Assembly: GCF_022627325.1 (NCBI RefSeq)
Contig: NZ_JAETZZ010000019.1
Coordinates: 37,101 to 101,100, forward strand
DNA length: 64,000 bases
Reading direction: 5' to 3'
Source of the DNA: Pseudomonas putida
Lineage (GTDB): Bacteria; Pseudomonadota; Gammaproteobacteria; Pseudomonadales; Pseudomonadaceae
The notes below the pieces were generated by a model. The model was given only the letters and a program-made list of their open reading frames with translations. It did not search any database and was not told the origin of the DNA. Shown one piece after another: positions 18,589-28,849 of this stretch; the stretch's first letter is position 1, and each line of letters begins with the position of its first letter. Position numbers and translations under genes: made by a program.

Positions 18589-20367
18589 TCAGGACTGCGA
18601 CCAGCGAAGCCGGTTGTTGCAGTACCACGTCTGGAAGGCGGCCAGTGGCATGGGCCTTGCCAGGTAATAGCCTTGCGCCTGGGCACAACCCCAGGCCTTG
18701 GCACAGGTGAGCTGTTCAGCGGTTTCGATGCCTTCGGCCACCACCTGGTAACCGAGCTGGTTAGCCAGCCCCACCAGCGACTGCACCAGCAGGAGGTCCT
18801 TGGCACTGTGCGTGGCCTTCTGGATCAACGAACGGTCCAGTTTCACCAGCGTGGCAGGAATGCGGCTGAGGTAGGCCCAGTTGCTATAGCCGGTACCAAA
18901 GTCATCGATGGCGACGTCGATCCCCGCCTGACGGGCGCGCAGCAATTGTCGCCGCACTTCTTCGGGTTGCTCGATCAGCACGCTTTCCGTGAACTCCAGC
19001 TGCAGGCGCCCCGGCGCGATGGCCCTGCGCTGGAGCTCGGCGAGCAAGGCATCCATGAATGCTGCGCTCTCCAGGTCGCGCGCGGTGACATTCATACTGA
19101 TGCGTAAGTCTGGCGCCTGAGCGTGTTGCAGGATGTTCAACACCGCGTGCATCACCCACAGGCTGATCGACGCTATCAGCGCGGTTTTCTCGGCCAGGGC
19201 GATGAACTCGGCAGGGGAAATATCCCCCAATTGCGGGTGGCGCCAGCGCAACAGCGCTTCAGCGCTGTTGCACGTATGGCCTTGCAGTTCGACGCGCGGC
19301 TGCAGGTGCAGGCTAAGCTCGTCATCGCGCTGCAGCGCCGCCCCCAGTGAGGTCAGCAGGGAGAAGGCCCTGCGCTGTGCGGCGTCCACCTCCGGCTGAT
19401 AGTGCGCGCAGCGGCCAGGGTTGCCACGGGCCGCGTCGGCGGCGCCGACCGCACGGCGCAACCAGTCAAGGCTGCCATCGTCGTCGCAGCGGCTGACCGG
19501 TGAAATACCGACCGAGGCATCCAGCAGGACAGGAATCTGATGACACAGCACAGGATCGCTCAGCACACCGATGACCCGCGCGCACATTGCCAGCGGGTGC
19601 TGGTGCACGATGACGGCAAACCGGGTGGGGCTGATCTTGTACAACGCCAGATCGGAGTCAAGCTGGCTGACGATCAGGTCTTTCACCTGAAGGGTAAGGT
19701 CGTGGGCGAAGTTGTAGCCCAACACCTTGATCATGTGCGTCAGCACCTGCGCCGGCATGATGTCGAACACCACCACGGTCAGGGCATCATGGCGTTCAAG
19801 GCGCGTCTGCACGTCGCATTCAAGTTTTACCCGGTTGAACAGCCCGGTCGGCTGGTCGTAGAAATTTCGACGACGTATGCCGGCAATGATCTGCACTGCC
19901 ATGTCGGCGAACGCCTGCAACATCCCGCGCTGGGCATCATCCAAGGCCGCACGCGGGGCTGTATCGATGATGCAGAAACTGCCAATCGCGACCTGCTTGT
20001 CTACCAGCAGCGGAGCGCCGCAATAGTAGCGAATGCCGGGTGCACCGGTGACCAGTGGGTTGTCGGCAAAGCGCGGGTCCAGCGTCGCATCCAGTACTTC
20101 CAGCGGCTGCGCCTGAAGAATGGTGTGGGCACAGAACGCGACATCCCGCGGCGTGCTGTCGGCCTCCAATGCAGTCTTGGCCATGAACCACTGCTGGCAC
20201 TCACTTACGATCGAGATCAGGCATATCGGCGCACTGAAGTACCGTCCGGCCCATTCGACCAGCGTGCGCAGCTCGGTGCTGCAGTCCTGGTGCGCAACAC
20301 ACCACTCGGCGACCGCAGCCAGGCGCTGCTCTTCGTTGTACGGCACTGGGGCGACATTCATGTTCAT
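18589..20367 (-). CDS. GAF - degenerate GGDEF - EAL c-di-GMP phosphodiesterase
   Basis: A 592-residue cytosolic protein. A GAF domain covers about residues 25-165. A GGDEF domain (about 170-325) has lost its active site: the position of the GGDEF motif reads KISPTRFAV (244-252), so it should not make c-di-GMP. The EAL domain (about 340-585) looks intact: EALLRW with Glu370, Asn426 in NVTAR, Glu458 in LEFTES, DDFGTGYS (488-495), Lys509 and Glu545 in AEGIET. Predicted activity is hydrolysis of c-di-GMP, tuned by the GAF domain. AGGTGAA precedes the ATG. It is followed by the BdlA-like gene and preceded by paired LitR-type elements. Confidence 0.9.
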   Translation of the reverse strand: MNMNVAPVPYNEEQRLAAVAEWCVAHQDCSTELRTLVEWAGRYFSAPICLISIVSECQQWFMAKTALEADSTPRDVAFCAHTILQAQPLEVLDATLDPRFADNPLVTGAPGIRYYCGAPLLVDKQVAIGSFCIIDTAPRAALDDAQRGMLQAFADMAVQIIAGIRRRNFYDQPTGLFNRVKLECDVQTRLERHDALTVVVFDIMPAQVLTHMIKVLGYNFAHDLTLQVKDLIVSQLDSDLALYKISPTRFAVIVHQHPLAMCARVIGVLSDPVLCHQIPVLLDASVGISPVSRCDDDGSLDWLRRAVGAADAARGNPGRCAHYQPEVDAAQRRAFSLLTSLGAALQRDDELSLHLQPRVELQGHTCNSAEALLRWRHPQLGDISPAEFIALAEKTALIASISLWVMHAVLNILQHAQAPDLRISMNVTARDLESAAFMDALLAELQRRAIAPGRLQLEFTESVLIEQPEEVRRQLLRARQAGIDVAIDDFGTGYSNWAYLSRIPATLVKLDRSLIQKATHSAKDLLLVQSLVGLANQLGYQVVAEGIETAEQLTCAKAWGCAQAQGYYLARPMPLAAFQTWYCNNRLRWSQS

Positions 20368-20462
20368 TTCACCTGCCCCGATCGGAATGGCAACTAGGTT
20401 ATGGCAATAGGCTATTACTGAGACTCGATCACTCCCTTGAACGTTCCGCGCTCCTGCGAGGA

Positions 20463-20491
20463 ATTCAACAGTACCGACAAAACCTGTACAA
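20463..20491 (-). promoter_or_regulatory. Candidate promoter of the GAF-EAL operon
   Basis: Read on the minus strand, TTGTAC (20486-20491) and TTGAAT (20463-20468) are separated by exactly 17 bases. The -35-like hexamer overlaps the downstream half-site of the first LitR-type element. Transcription would start near 20456, about 90 bases before the ATG. Confidence 0.5.
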
Positions 20492-20508
20492 ATCCAGATG
20501 GATGTACA
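20485..20508. promoter_or_regulatory. LitR/CarH-type operator, perfect TGTACA-N12-TGTACA
   Basis: Two TGTACA half-sites at 20485-20490 and 20503-20508 are separated by exactly 12 bases. This fits the consensus I recall for the B12-dependent or class II LitR photosensor regulators (MerR family), including the P. putida PplR proteins. No litR gene is in this window. Confidence 0.65.
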
Positions 20509-20569
20509 ATTTTTTGATGGCAGGAAAGACCTATCCGCCGTGAATTCGGCAAATTCAGCGCTGCATACC

Positions 20570-20593
20570 TGTACAAAATTAAATTAGCGTACA
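20570..20593. promoter_or_regulatory. Second LitR/CarH-type operator, TGTACA-N12-CGTACA
   Basis: TGTACA at 20570-20575 and CGTACA at 20588-20593 again have a 12-base gap. One base deviates from the half-site consensus. Its start is 85 bases from the start of the first element, close to eight helical turns, which would allow cooperative binding. Confidence 0.55.
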
Positions 20594-20759
20594 AAGGAAT
20601 GAACGGTCGCGCCCCAGGCTGCGCCTGGGCAAAAAGCGCGAATGGAGGCGCTGTCGCTGCAACTGGCGGGTTGCTGCGACTATTCAGAAAAGGGGAGTAA
20701 TGGAGGGGGGGTGTTTCGGTTTGCGCGTCAACTGACGTTCAGCTTGCCTGGCAATGGCC

Positions 20760-21455
20760 CTAGGAGGAAGGCGCAACCAGCCTGTATCCCACCCCGGCCT
20801 CGGTGATGATGAACCGCGGTGCTGTTGGATCATCGCCCAGTTTCTGGCGCAAATGCCCCACGACAATCCGCAGATAATGGGTGTTCTCCACGTGTGTCGG
20901 GCCCCAGATATCCTTGAGCAACTGCTGCTGGGTAATGACTCGCCCCGGATGCCCGGCAAGTTGCGCCAACAACGCGTATTCCTTGCGGGTCAGTGCCACC
21001 TCTGCGCCCTCAAGCGTCACCTTGCGAAAGGCGAAGTCCACGGTCAACGGCCCAAAGCTCGCGGTCACCTCGCCCCCACCCGCTTGCGGTACCTGGCGCA
21101 ACAGCGCACGGACCCTGGCCAAAAACTCCTGGATGCCGAACGGCTTGGTCACATAGTCATTGGCCCCGCCATCCAGCGCATCGACCTTTTGCAGTTCGCT
21201 GGCACGCACCGACAGCACCAGCACCGGCACCGCACTCCACTCGCGCAACTCGCGCAGCACATGCTGCCCGTCCATGTCAGGCAAGCCGAGGTCGAGCACC
21301 ACCAGGTCAGGCTTGGCCAAGGCAGCCTGAGCAAGCCCTTCGCTACCGGTGGCCGCCTCGATTACCTTGTAGCCTTGTGAGGCCAGGCTGATGCGCAGGA
21401 ACTTGCGGATCTGCGGTTCATCGTCAATGACCAGGAGGGTGGCGGACTGGCTCAT
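20760..21455 (-). CDS. kdpE: Response regulator KdpE
   Basis: A 231-residue OmpR-type regulator that activates kdpFABC when phosphorylated by KdpD. The receiver domain has the acidic pair DDEP (11-14), phospho-acceptor Asp55 in VVLDLGLPD, and Lys in VTKPF. The C-terminal winged helix carries LTRKEYALLAQLAGHPGRV. The ATG overlaps the kdpD stop (ATGA), so synthesis is coupled. Confidence 0.97.
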   Translation of the reverse strand: MSQSATLLVIDDEPQIRKFLRISLASQGYKVIEAATGSEGLAQAALAKPDLVVLDLGLPDMDGQHVLRELREWSAVPVLVLSVRASELQKVDALDGGANDYVTKPFGIQEFLARVRALLRQVPQAGGGEVTASFGPLTVDFAFRKVTLEGAEVALTRKEYALLAQLAGHPGRVITQQQLLKDIWGPTHVENTHYLRIVVGHLRQKLGDDPTAPRFIITEAGVGYRLVAPSS

Positions 21456-24106
21456 GGGGTTTCGCTTTCGGCTTCGGGTTGTTGGGGCAAGGGCAAGCAT
21501 AGAGTGATGCAGGTGCCATGGCCATCGATGCCTTCGCTGACCAGGATCTGCCCACCATGGGCACCGATCATGCCCTGGCAGATCGCCAGGCCCAGGCCGG
21601 TGCCCTGCCCGCCACGGTCGCCGCGGGCTGCGGTGTAGAACATATCGAAGATTTTCTCGCGCTCGGCCACGGGGATACCAGGCCCTTGATCGCTGACCGC
21701 GAAGCGCAATTGCTCCTCGTGCACCGACACCTGCAGTTCGAGGCGGCCTTGGGCAGGTGAGAAGCGGGCCGCGTTCTCCAGCACGTTGATCAGCGCCTGT
21801 TCGATCAGCGCGGCGTGCACGAACAGCAACGGCAACTCGGCGGGCACCTCGGTGTGCACGCGCAGCGGCGCGAGCACCACGCGAAGGCGGTTCAGGGCAC
21901 TGCCGACGATATCGGCCGGGGCGACCCAGTCGCGGGCCAGCTTCAGGCCGCCGTGGCCCAGGCGGGTCATGTCAAGCAGGTTCTGGATATAGCGGTCAAG
22001 GCGCTCGGCTTCGTTGCGGGTGCCTTCCAACAGTTCGCGGCGGTCTTCGGTGGGGATGGCCTCGCCCAGCGCCAGCAGGCTGTCGATACTGCCACGCATG
22101 GCGGTCAGCGGTGTGCGAAGGTCGTGGGACACCGAGGCCAGCAGTGCACTGCGCAACTGCTCGGTCTCGCCGTGCAGACGTGCGGCTTCCAGTTGCTCGG
22201 CCAGGCGGGCTCGGGCCAGCGCCTGGGCCAGCGGTTGACCAAGCGCCATGAGCAGCCGGCGGCGCTGGGCACTGAGAGGGTCGCCGGACTGGGGGCGCAC
22301 ACCGAGCAGGGCCAGGGGATGATCGTCGACGATCAATGGCCACCACCACCATCGGCCGTTAGGCAGGGTGTCGCTGCCATGGCCAGCGGCCTGCCCATGC
22401 TGCCAGGCCCATTCGGCGGCGGCGCGCTCGTTGTCGCTCAGGGCCTGAGCCTGGCCGCTGGCCACTTGCAACTGCCCTTCAGGGTTGCGTTCGAGCAGGC
22501 ACACGTGCACGTCCTGCCAGCCATTGAGGTGCTGGCCGGCGGCGTTGAACACGGCTTGCCGGTCGGTGGCGACCGTCAGCCGTCGCGACAGGTCGAGCAA
22601 CTGGTTGGTCTGCGCCTGGGTTTCGCGAAGGGCCTGCAACTGCCGGCGCTGACGCGCAGCGAGGTTGCCGGTAAGCGCAGCCATCAACAGGAAGAACACC
22701 AGCGTCAGCACGTCTTCTTCGCGCTGAATGCTGAAGGAAAAATTCGGCGGGATGAACAGGAAGTCATAGGTCAGGAACGACAAGGCAGCACAGGCCAAGG
22801 CCGGGCCCAGGCTGCTGCGCACCGCAACCAGCAATACGGCGGCAAGGAACACCAGCGAAATATTGGGCAGCGCCAACACGCTCGACACCGCCCAGGACAA
22901 CCCCGTTGCCAGCGCGGTGGCAGCCAGTGCCAACAGATAGTGGCGCCATACCCACACCCGTCGCACGGTCGAACGTGCCGGGGCCGGCTGAACATCGCGG
23001 TCGAGCACGTTGATTTCAAGCCCGTGGCTTTCGCGCAGCAACCGGGCAGCCACCCCTGCGCCGAACAATCGACGACGCAGGCGGTCCCGAGACTGGCCTA
23101 CCAGCACCAGGCTGGCTCGACGCTCGACGGCATGCTGGATCAGCGTACGTGCCACCTCGCCTGCGCGCAGCACCACCACCTCCCCACCCAGGCGTTCAGC
23201 CAGTTGTTGCGCCGCCTGCAAACGCTGGCGTGCGGTTTCGTCGCGCAGCCGCCCGTTGTCCACATGCACCAGGCTCCAGGGCAAATGCCGACGCTGCGCA
23301 ACCCGGCTGGCATGGCGCACCAGGCGTTCGGCCTGGTCGTCACCCTCGACACCTACCAGCAGACGCCCGCGCAGTGCCGGCGCTTCTTGGCCACGCTGGC
23401 GGTAGCCGTGGGCCAGGTCGGCATCGACCTGTGCGGCGGCGGCCTGCATGGCCAGCTCACGCAACGCGGTGAGGTTGGTCTGGGAAAAATAGGCATCGAT
23501 CGCAGCCCGAGCCTGCTCGGGCACATAGACTTTGCCCTCACGCAGACGTTCGAGCAGCTCGCGCGGCGGCAGGTCGATCAGCACCAGTTCGAAGGACTCC
23601 TGCAGCACCCAGTCCGGCAGGGTTTCACGCACGTGCACGCCGGTAATGTCGCGCACCTTGTCGTTGAGGCTCTCCAGGTGCTGGACGTTGACCGTGGTGT
23701 ACACGTCGATCCCGGCGGCTAGCAGTTCCTGAACGTCTTGCCAGCGTTTGGCGTGGCGGCTGCCCGGGGCGTTGCTGTGGGCCAGTTCGTCGACCAGGGC
23801 CAGATCCGGGGCGGCCTTGAGCAGGCCGTCCAGATCCATTTCTTCCAGGGTGACACCACGGTATTCGCTGCGCAGCAGAGGTTGCTGGACCAGGCCAGAG
23901 AGCAGTGATTCGGTTTCGGCGCGGCCGTGGGTTTCGACTACGCCTGCCAGTACCTGCACGCCTTGGCGCTGTTGGGCGTGGGCCGCCTGGAGCATGGCGT
24001 AGGTCTTGCCCACCCCGGGTGCTGCACCGAGAAATACCTTGAGCCTGCCACGCCCTTCGCGCGGCAGGTTGGCCAACAGCGCGTCTGCGCGGGCTGCGTC
24101 ACTCAT
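21452..24106 (-). CDS. kdpD: Sensor histidine kinase KdpD
   Basis: An 884-residue K+/turgor sensor kinase. The N-terminal KdpD domain (about 20-230) has the Walker A sequence GAAPGVGKTYAML. A universal stress-like domain follows (about 250-370), then four membrane helices (about 395-490), a GAF-like segment (about 515-640), the dimerisation domain with phospho-His in SVSHDLRTPLTAMRGS, and an ATPase domain with DQGPGIP and GTGLGLAI. It is separated from kdpC by 149 bases containing a paired REP, unlike the tight spacing of the other kdp genes. Confidence 0.97.
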   Translation of the reverse strand: MSDAARADALLANLPREGRGRLKVFLGAAPGVGKTYAMLQAAHAQQRQGVQVLAGVVETHGRAETESLLSGLVQQPLLRSEYRGVTLEEMDLDGLLKAAPDLALVDELAHSNAPGSRHAKRWQDVQELLAAGIDVYTTVNVQHLESLNDKVRDITGVHVRETLPDWVLQESFELVLIDLPPRELLERLREGKVYVPEQARAAIDAYFSQTNLTALRELAMQAAAAQVDADLAHGYRQRGQEAPALRGRLLVGVEGDDQAERLVRHASRVAQRRHLPWSLVHVDNGRLRDETARQRLQAAQQLAERLGGEVVVLRAGEVARTLIQHAVERRASLVLVGQSRDRLRRRLFGAGVAARLLRESHGLEINVLDRDVQPAPARSTVRRVWVWRHYLLALAATALATGLSWAVSSVLALPNISLVFLAAVLLVAVRSSLGPALACAALSFLTYDFLFIPPNFSFSIQREEDVLTLVFFLLMAALTGNLAARQRRQLQALRETQAQTNQLLDLSRRLTVATDRQAVFNAAGQHLNGWQDVHVCLLERNPEGQLQVASGQAQALSDNERAAAEWAWQHGQAAGHGSDTLPNGRWWWWPLIVDDHPLALLGVRPQSGDPLSAQRRRLLMALGQPLAQALARARLAEQLEAARLHGETEQLRSALLASVSHDLRTPLTAMRGSIDSLLALGEAIPTEDRRELLEGTRNEAERLDRYIQNLLDMTRLGHGGLKLARDWVAPADIVGSALNRLRVVLAPLRVHTEVPAELPLLFVHAALIEQALINVLENAARFSPAQGRLELQVSVHEEQLRFAVSDQGPGIPVAEREKIFDMFYTAARGDRGGQGTGLGLAICQGMIGAHGGQILVSEGIDGHGTCITLCLPLPQQPEAESETP

Positions 24107-24141
24107 GCTTCATCCTTCAATAGCGCCACGATCGGTTTTTC

Positions 24142-24251
24142 TGGGCCTGCATCGCCGACAAGCCGACCCCCACAGGCGGTTCACAGCTTCGGAAAGTTGT
24201 GCACGACCTGTGTGAGCCGGCTTGCCGGCGATTGGGCCGCAAAGCGGCCCC
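24142..24251. repeat. Paired REP element between kdpC and kdpD
   Basis: Inverted REP copies at about 24142-24177 and 24208-24251 (core GCCGGCTTGCCGGCGAT followed by GGGCCGC/GCGGCCC) flank a ~30-base spacer containing CAGCTT, AAGTTG and CACGAC. That spacer pattern recurs at the two other paired REPs of this window. It lies inside the kdp operon and may reduce kdpDE expression relative to kdpFABC. Confidence 0.75.
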
Positions 24252-24255
24252 ACAT

Positions 24256-24807
24256 TCATGACCCCAATTTGCTCAACGCTTGGTTAAGGGCCAGCACATT
24301 GACCACAGGCGGCCCGATCAATGGGTGGAGGGTGGCCTCTTCCAGCAGGGCTTGCAAGCGCTCTACCGGTATCTGGCGCGCCGCCGCCACCCGCGCAATC
24401 TGGTAGGCCACGGCCTGCGGTGGCAAATGCGGGTCCAGGCCACTGCCCGAGGTGGTCAGCAAGGCCTGCGGCACCGGCCCCTGCCCAGCCTGGTACAGCT
24501 TCGCGGCATCGCCCGTGACCCGTTCGGCCAGCGCCGGGTTGCTTGGCGACAGGTTGCTCGCGCTGCTGGCCACGGTGGCATAAGCCCCCGCCGAAGGCCG
24601 CGAATGGAACCAGCCATCGCCTTGGAAATCCTGGGCGATCAGTGCCGAGCCGCGCACCTTGCCCTGCTCATCGCGCACCAGGCTGCCATTGGCCTGCTCC
24701 GGAAAAACCACTTGCGCAACCCCGGTCACCGCCAGTGGATACAGCGCACCGGTGACCACTGCCAGCGACAGGATCAGGCTCAGCGCCGGGCGTACATAGG
24801 TGTTCAT
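24256..24807 (-). CDS. kdpC: Potassium-transporting ATPase subunit KdpC
   Basis: A 183-residue subunit with one N-terminal membrane helix (about residues 8-30) and a periplasmic domain. Conserved segments include GSALIAQDFQGDGWFHSRPSA and SGSGLDPHLPPQAV. It stabilises the KdpB-KdpA interface and raises affinity for ATP and K+. It follows kdpB after 10 bases. Confidence 0.97.
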   Translation of the reverse strand: MNTYVRPALSLILSLAVVTGALYPLAVTGVAQVVFPEQANGSLVRDEQGKVRGSALIAQDFQGDGWFHSRPSAGAYATVASSASNLSPSNPALAERVTGDAAKLYQAGQGPVPQALLTTSGSGLDPHLPPQAVAYQIARVAAARQIPVERLQALLEEATLHPLIGPPVVNVLALNQALSKLGS

Positions 24808-24817
24808 GGTGGCCTCC

Positions 24818-26872
<2,055 letters not shown>

Positions 26873-26882
26873 GGTCGGTTCC

Positions 26883-28577
26883 TCAGAAACCCAGGCTCAG
26901 GTGTTCAGCGATTGGCCCAAGGGCCAGGGCTGGCAGGAAGGTCAGGCCGCCCACCAGCAGGATGGTCACCAGCAGCAGGCCGGTGAACAGCGGGCCATGG
27001 GTCGGGAAGCTGTTGAGCCCTTGGGGCGCGCTTTTCTTCGCTGCCAGGCTGCCAGCCAAGGCCAGGATCGGCAGGATGTAGCCAAAGCGGCCGATGAGCA
27101 TGGCCAGGCCGATCATCACGTTGTGGAACACTGTGTTGGCGCCGAAACCTGCGAACGCCGAGCCGTTGTTGGCGGCGCCGGAGGTGTAGGCGTAGAGCAA
27201 CTGGCTGAAGCCATGGGCACCCGGGTTGCTGACCGCGCCGGCAGGGCCTGGCAGGCTGGCGGCGATAGCGCCAAGCACCAGCACGCCGACCGGCATCACC
27301 AGGAGGGTTGCCACCAACAGCTGCACTTCCCGAGCCTGCAGTTTCTTGCCGAGGTATTCCGGGGTCCGGCCGATCATCAAGCCGGCCAGGAACACGGCGA
27401 TCAACACGAACAGCAACATGCCGTAGAGCCCCGCGCCAACACCGCCGAAGATCACCTCGCCGACCATCATGTTGACCATGGCGACCATGCCGGTGAGTGG
27501 GTTGAGGCTGTCGTGCATGGTGTTGACCGACCCGTTGGACGCTGCGGTGGTGGTCACCGCCCACAGCACCGAGCCGGTCGTGCCGAAGCGGCTTTCCTTG
27601 CCCTCCAGGGGTGCGCTCTGTTGAACCTGCGCGCTGTCAAGCGCCGGGTTGGGCTGGTGCTCCGACCACAGCGCGGTCGCGCCGCCAAGCAGAAACAGGC
27701 CGAGCATGCAGGCAAGAATCGCCCGGCTCTGGCGCAGGTCCTTGACGTAATGGCCGAAGGTGAAGACCAGGGCGGCCGGGATCAGGATGATCGAAGCCAC
27801 CTCGAACAGGTTGCTCCAGGCCGTGGGGTTCTCGAACGGGTGCGCCGAGTTGACACCGAAGAAGCCGCCACCGTTGGTCCCCAATTGCTTGATCGCGATC
27901 TGGCTGGCGGCAGGGCCGAGCGGAATCGTCTGGTCAGCGCCTTGCAGGGTCACCGCGTGGGCGTAGTCAGCGAAAGTCTGCGGCACACCCTGCCAGACCA
28001 GCAGCAGCGCGAGCACCAGGCAGAACGGCAACAGGCCGTACAGGGTGGCACGGGTTATGTCGACCCAGAAGTTGCCAATACTGCTGGTCGAGCGGCGGGC
28101 GATGCCGCGGCACAAGGCGACCAGTACGGCCAGCCCGGTAGCGGCGCTGACAAAGTTCTGTACGGTCATGCCAAGCATCTGGCTCAGGTAACTGACCGAA
28201 GCTTCACCGCTGTAAGCCTGCCAGTTGGTGTTGGTGACGAAACTCACCGCGGTGTTGAAAGCCAACGACCATTCCAGGCCGGGCAAGCGTTGCGGGTTGA
28301 GCGGCAGGTACCCTTGCAGCAAAAGCACGCTGAAGAGCAGCACGAAGCCGGCCAGGTTGAACGCCATCAGCGCCAGGGCGTACTGCTTCCAGTTCTGTTC
28401 CTGATCGGCGCGCACGCCGGCCAGCCGGTAGCAGCCCCGCTCCACCGGCCCAAGCAGCGGCGTCAGCCAAGTCCGCTGGCCTTCCATGACGTGGAAGAAG
28501 AACCGCCCGAGCCAGGGTGCCGATAGCAGCACGATAGCGAAAAACGCCAACAGCAACGCGTAGTCATAACTGTGCAT
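26883..28577 (-). CDS. kdpA: Potassium-transporting ATPase K+-binding subunit KdpA
   Basis: A 564-residue, roughly ten-helix membrane protein that forms the K+ channel-like path. The four pore-loop repeats are evident, including SFVTNTNWQAYSG, TNGGGFFGVNSAHPFENP and SGAANNGSAFAGF with the conserved Gly residues of the filter. Length is as expected for the family. It begins 9 bases after the kdpF stop. Confidence 0.98.
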   Translation of the reverse strand: MHSYDYALLLAFFAIVLLSAPWLGRFFFHVMEGQRTWLTPLLGPVERGCYRLAGVRADQEQNWKQYALALMAFNLAGFVLLFSVLLLQGYLPLNPQRLPGLEWSLAFNTAVSFVTNTNWQAYSGEASVSYLSQMLGMTVQNFVSAATGLAVLVALCRGIARRSTSSIGNFWVDITRATLYGLLPFCLVLALLLVWQGVPQTFADYAHAVTLQGADQTIPLGPAASQIAIKQLGTNGGGFFGVNSAHPFENPTAWSNLFEVASIILIPAALVFTFGHYVKDLRQSRAILACMLGLFLLGGATALWSEHQPNPALDSAQVQQSAPLEGKESRFGTTGSVLWAVTTTAASNGSVNTMHDSLNPLTGMVAMVNMMVGEVIFGGVGAGLYGMLLFVLIAVFLAGLMIGRTPEYLGKKLQAREVQLLVATLLVMPVGVLVLGAIAASLPGPAGAVSNPGAHGFSQLLYAYTSGAANNGSAFAGFGANTVFHNVMIGLAMLIGRFGYILPILALAGSLAAKKSAPQGLNSFPTHGPLFTGLLLVTILLVGGLTFLPALALGPIAEHLSLGF

Positions 28578-28586
28578 GGCCGCTCC

Positions 28587-28676
28587 CTAGCTGCGATCGG
28601 CGCGCAGCAGCGCCATCAGCAGGTAAACCGCCAATGCCACTGCCAGTAGCAGTGACAGCCCGTCGAGCATGTTCAT
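28587..28676 (-). CDS. kdpF: Small K+-ATPase subunit KdpF
   Basis: A 29-residue single-helix protein, too short for usual gene callers. The sequence begins MNMLDGLSLLLAV, continues as a hydrophobic helix to about residue 24 and ends RADRS. It lies directly before kdpA, its usual place. A GGGGAG element lies 9 bases upstream of the ATG. KdpF stabilises the KdpFABC complex. Confidence 0.93.
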   Translation of the reverse strand: MNMLDGLSLLLAVALAVYLLMALLRADRS

Positions 28677-28810
28677 GTGTGGATCTCCCCTGGTTACGGC
28701 TTGGGCCGCTTTGGGGGAATTGTCCGAGGGGAAGGCGTAAAGGGGCGAGATCGAGGCGCGGGGCTGGGGATAAAGAATGCGTAAAGATCAGGACGGGCCG
28801 TTGCCTGCAC

Positions 28811-28836
28811 CGGCCCATCGGCGGGCAAGCCCGCCA
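28811..28836. repeat. Single REP variant upstream of kdpF
   Basis: GGCCCATCGGCGGGCAAGCC with the inverted core GGCGGG/CCCGCC is a variant of the REP core. It lies just past the end of the PerM-like gene, in the 173-base gap before kdpF, and may act as a barrier between the two transcription units. Confidence 0.5.
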
Positions 28837-28849
28837 GGGGTCAGGCAGG

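Larger units (their letters stand above)
20368..20759. other. 392-base regulatory intergenic region
   Basis: This gap holds no gene. It lies between the 3' end of kdpE and the 5' end of the GAF-EAL gene, both on the minus strand, so its promoter elements must serve the GAF-EAL operon. It contains two TGTACA-type paired elements and a candidate promoter (listed separately). It is more AT-rich around 20470-20600 than the flanking genes. Confidence 0.8.

Noticed and set aside
18589..20367. GAF-EAL protein considered as a diguanylate cyclase
   Set aside because: The GGDEF position reads KISPTRFAV, so the cyclase site is lost, while the EAL catalytic residues are intact.
20485..20508. TGTACA pair considered as a LexA2 or PhhR/TyrR site
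   Set aside because: LexA2 sites in P. putida are GTAC-N4-GTGC as I recall, and TyrR-type boxes are TGTAAA-N6-TTTACA. The 12-base gap fits the LitR type instead.
24142..24251. REP pair considered as a rho-independent terminator of kdpC
   Set aside because: The stems lack a T run and match REPs elsewhere in the window. A secondary effect on transcription is still possible.
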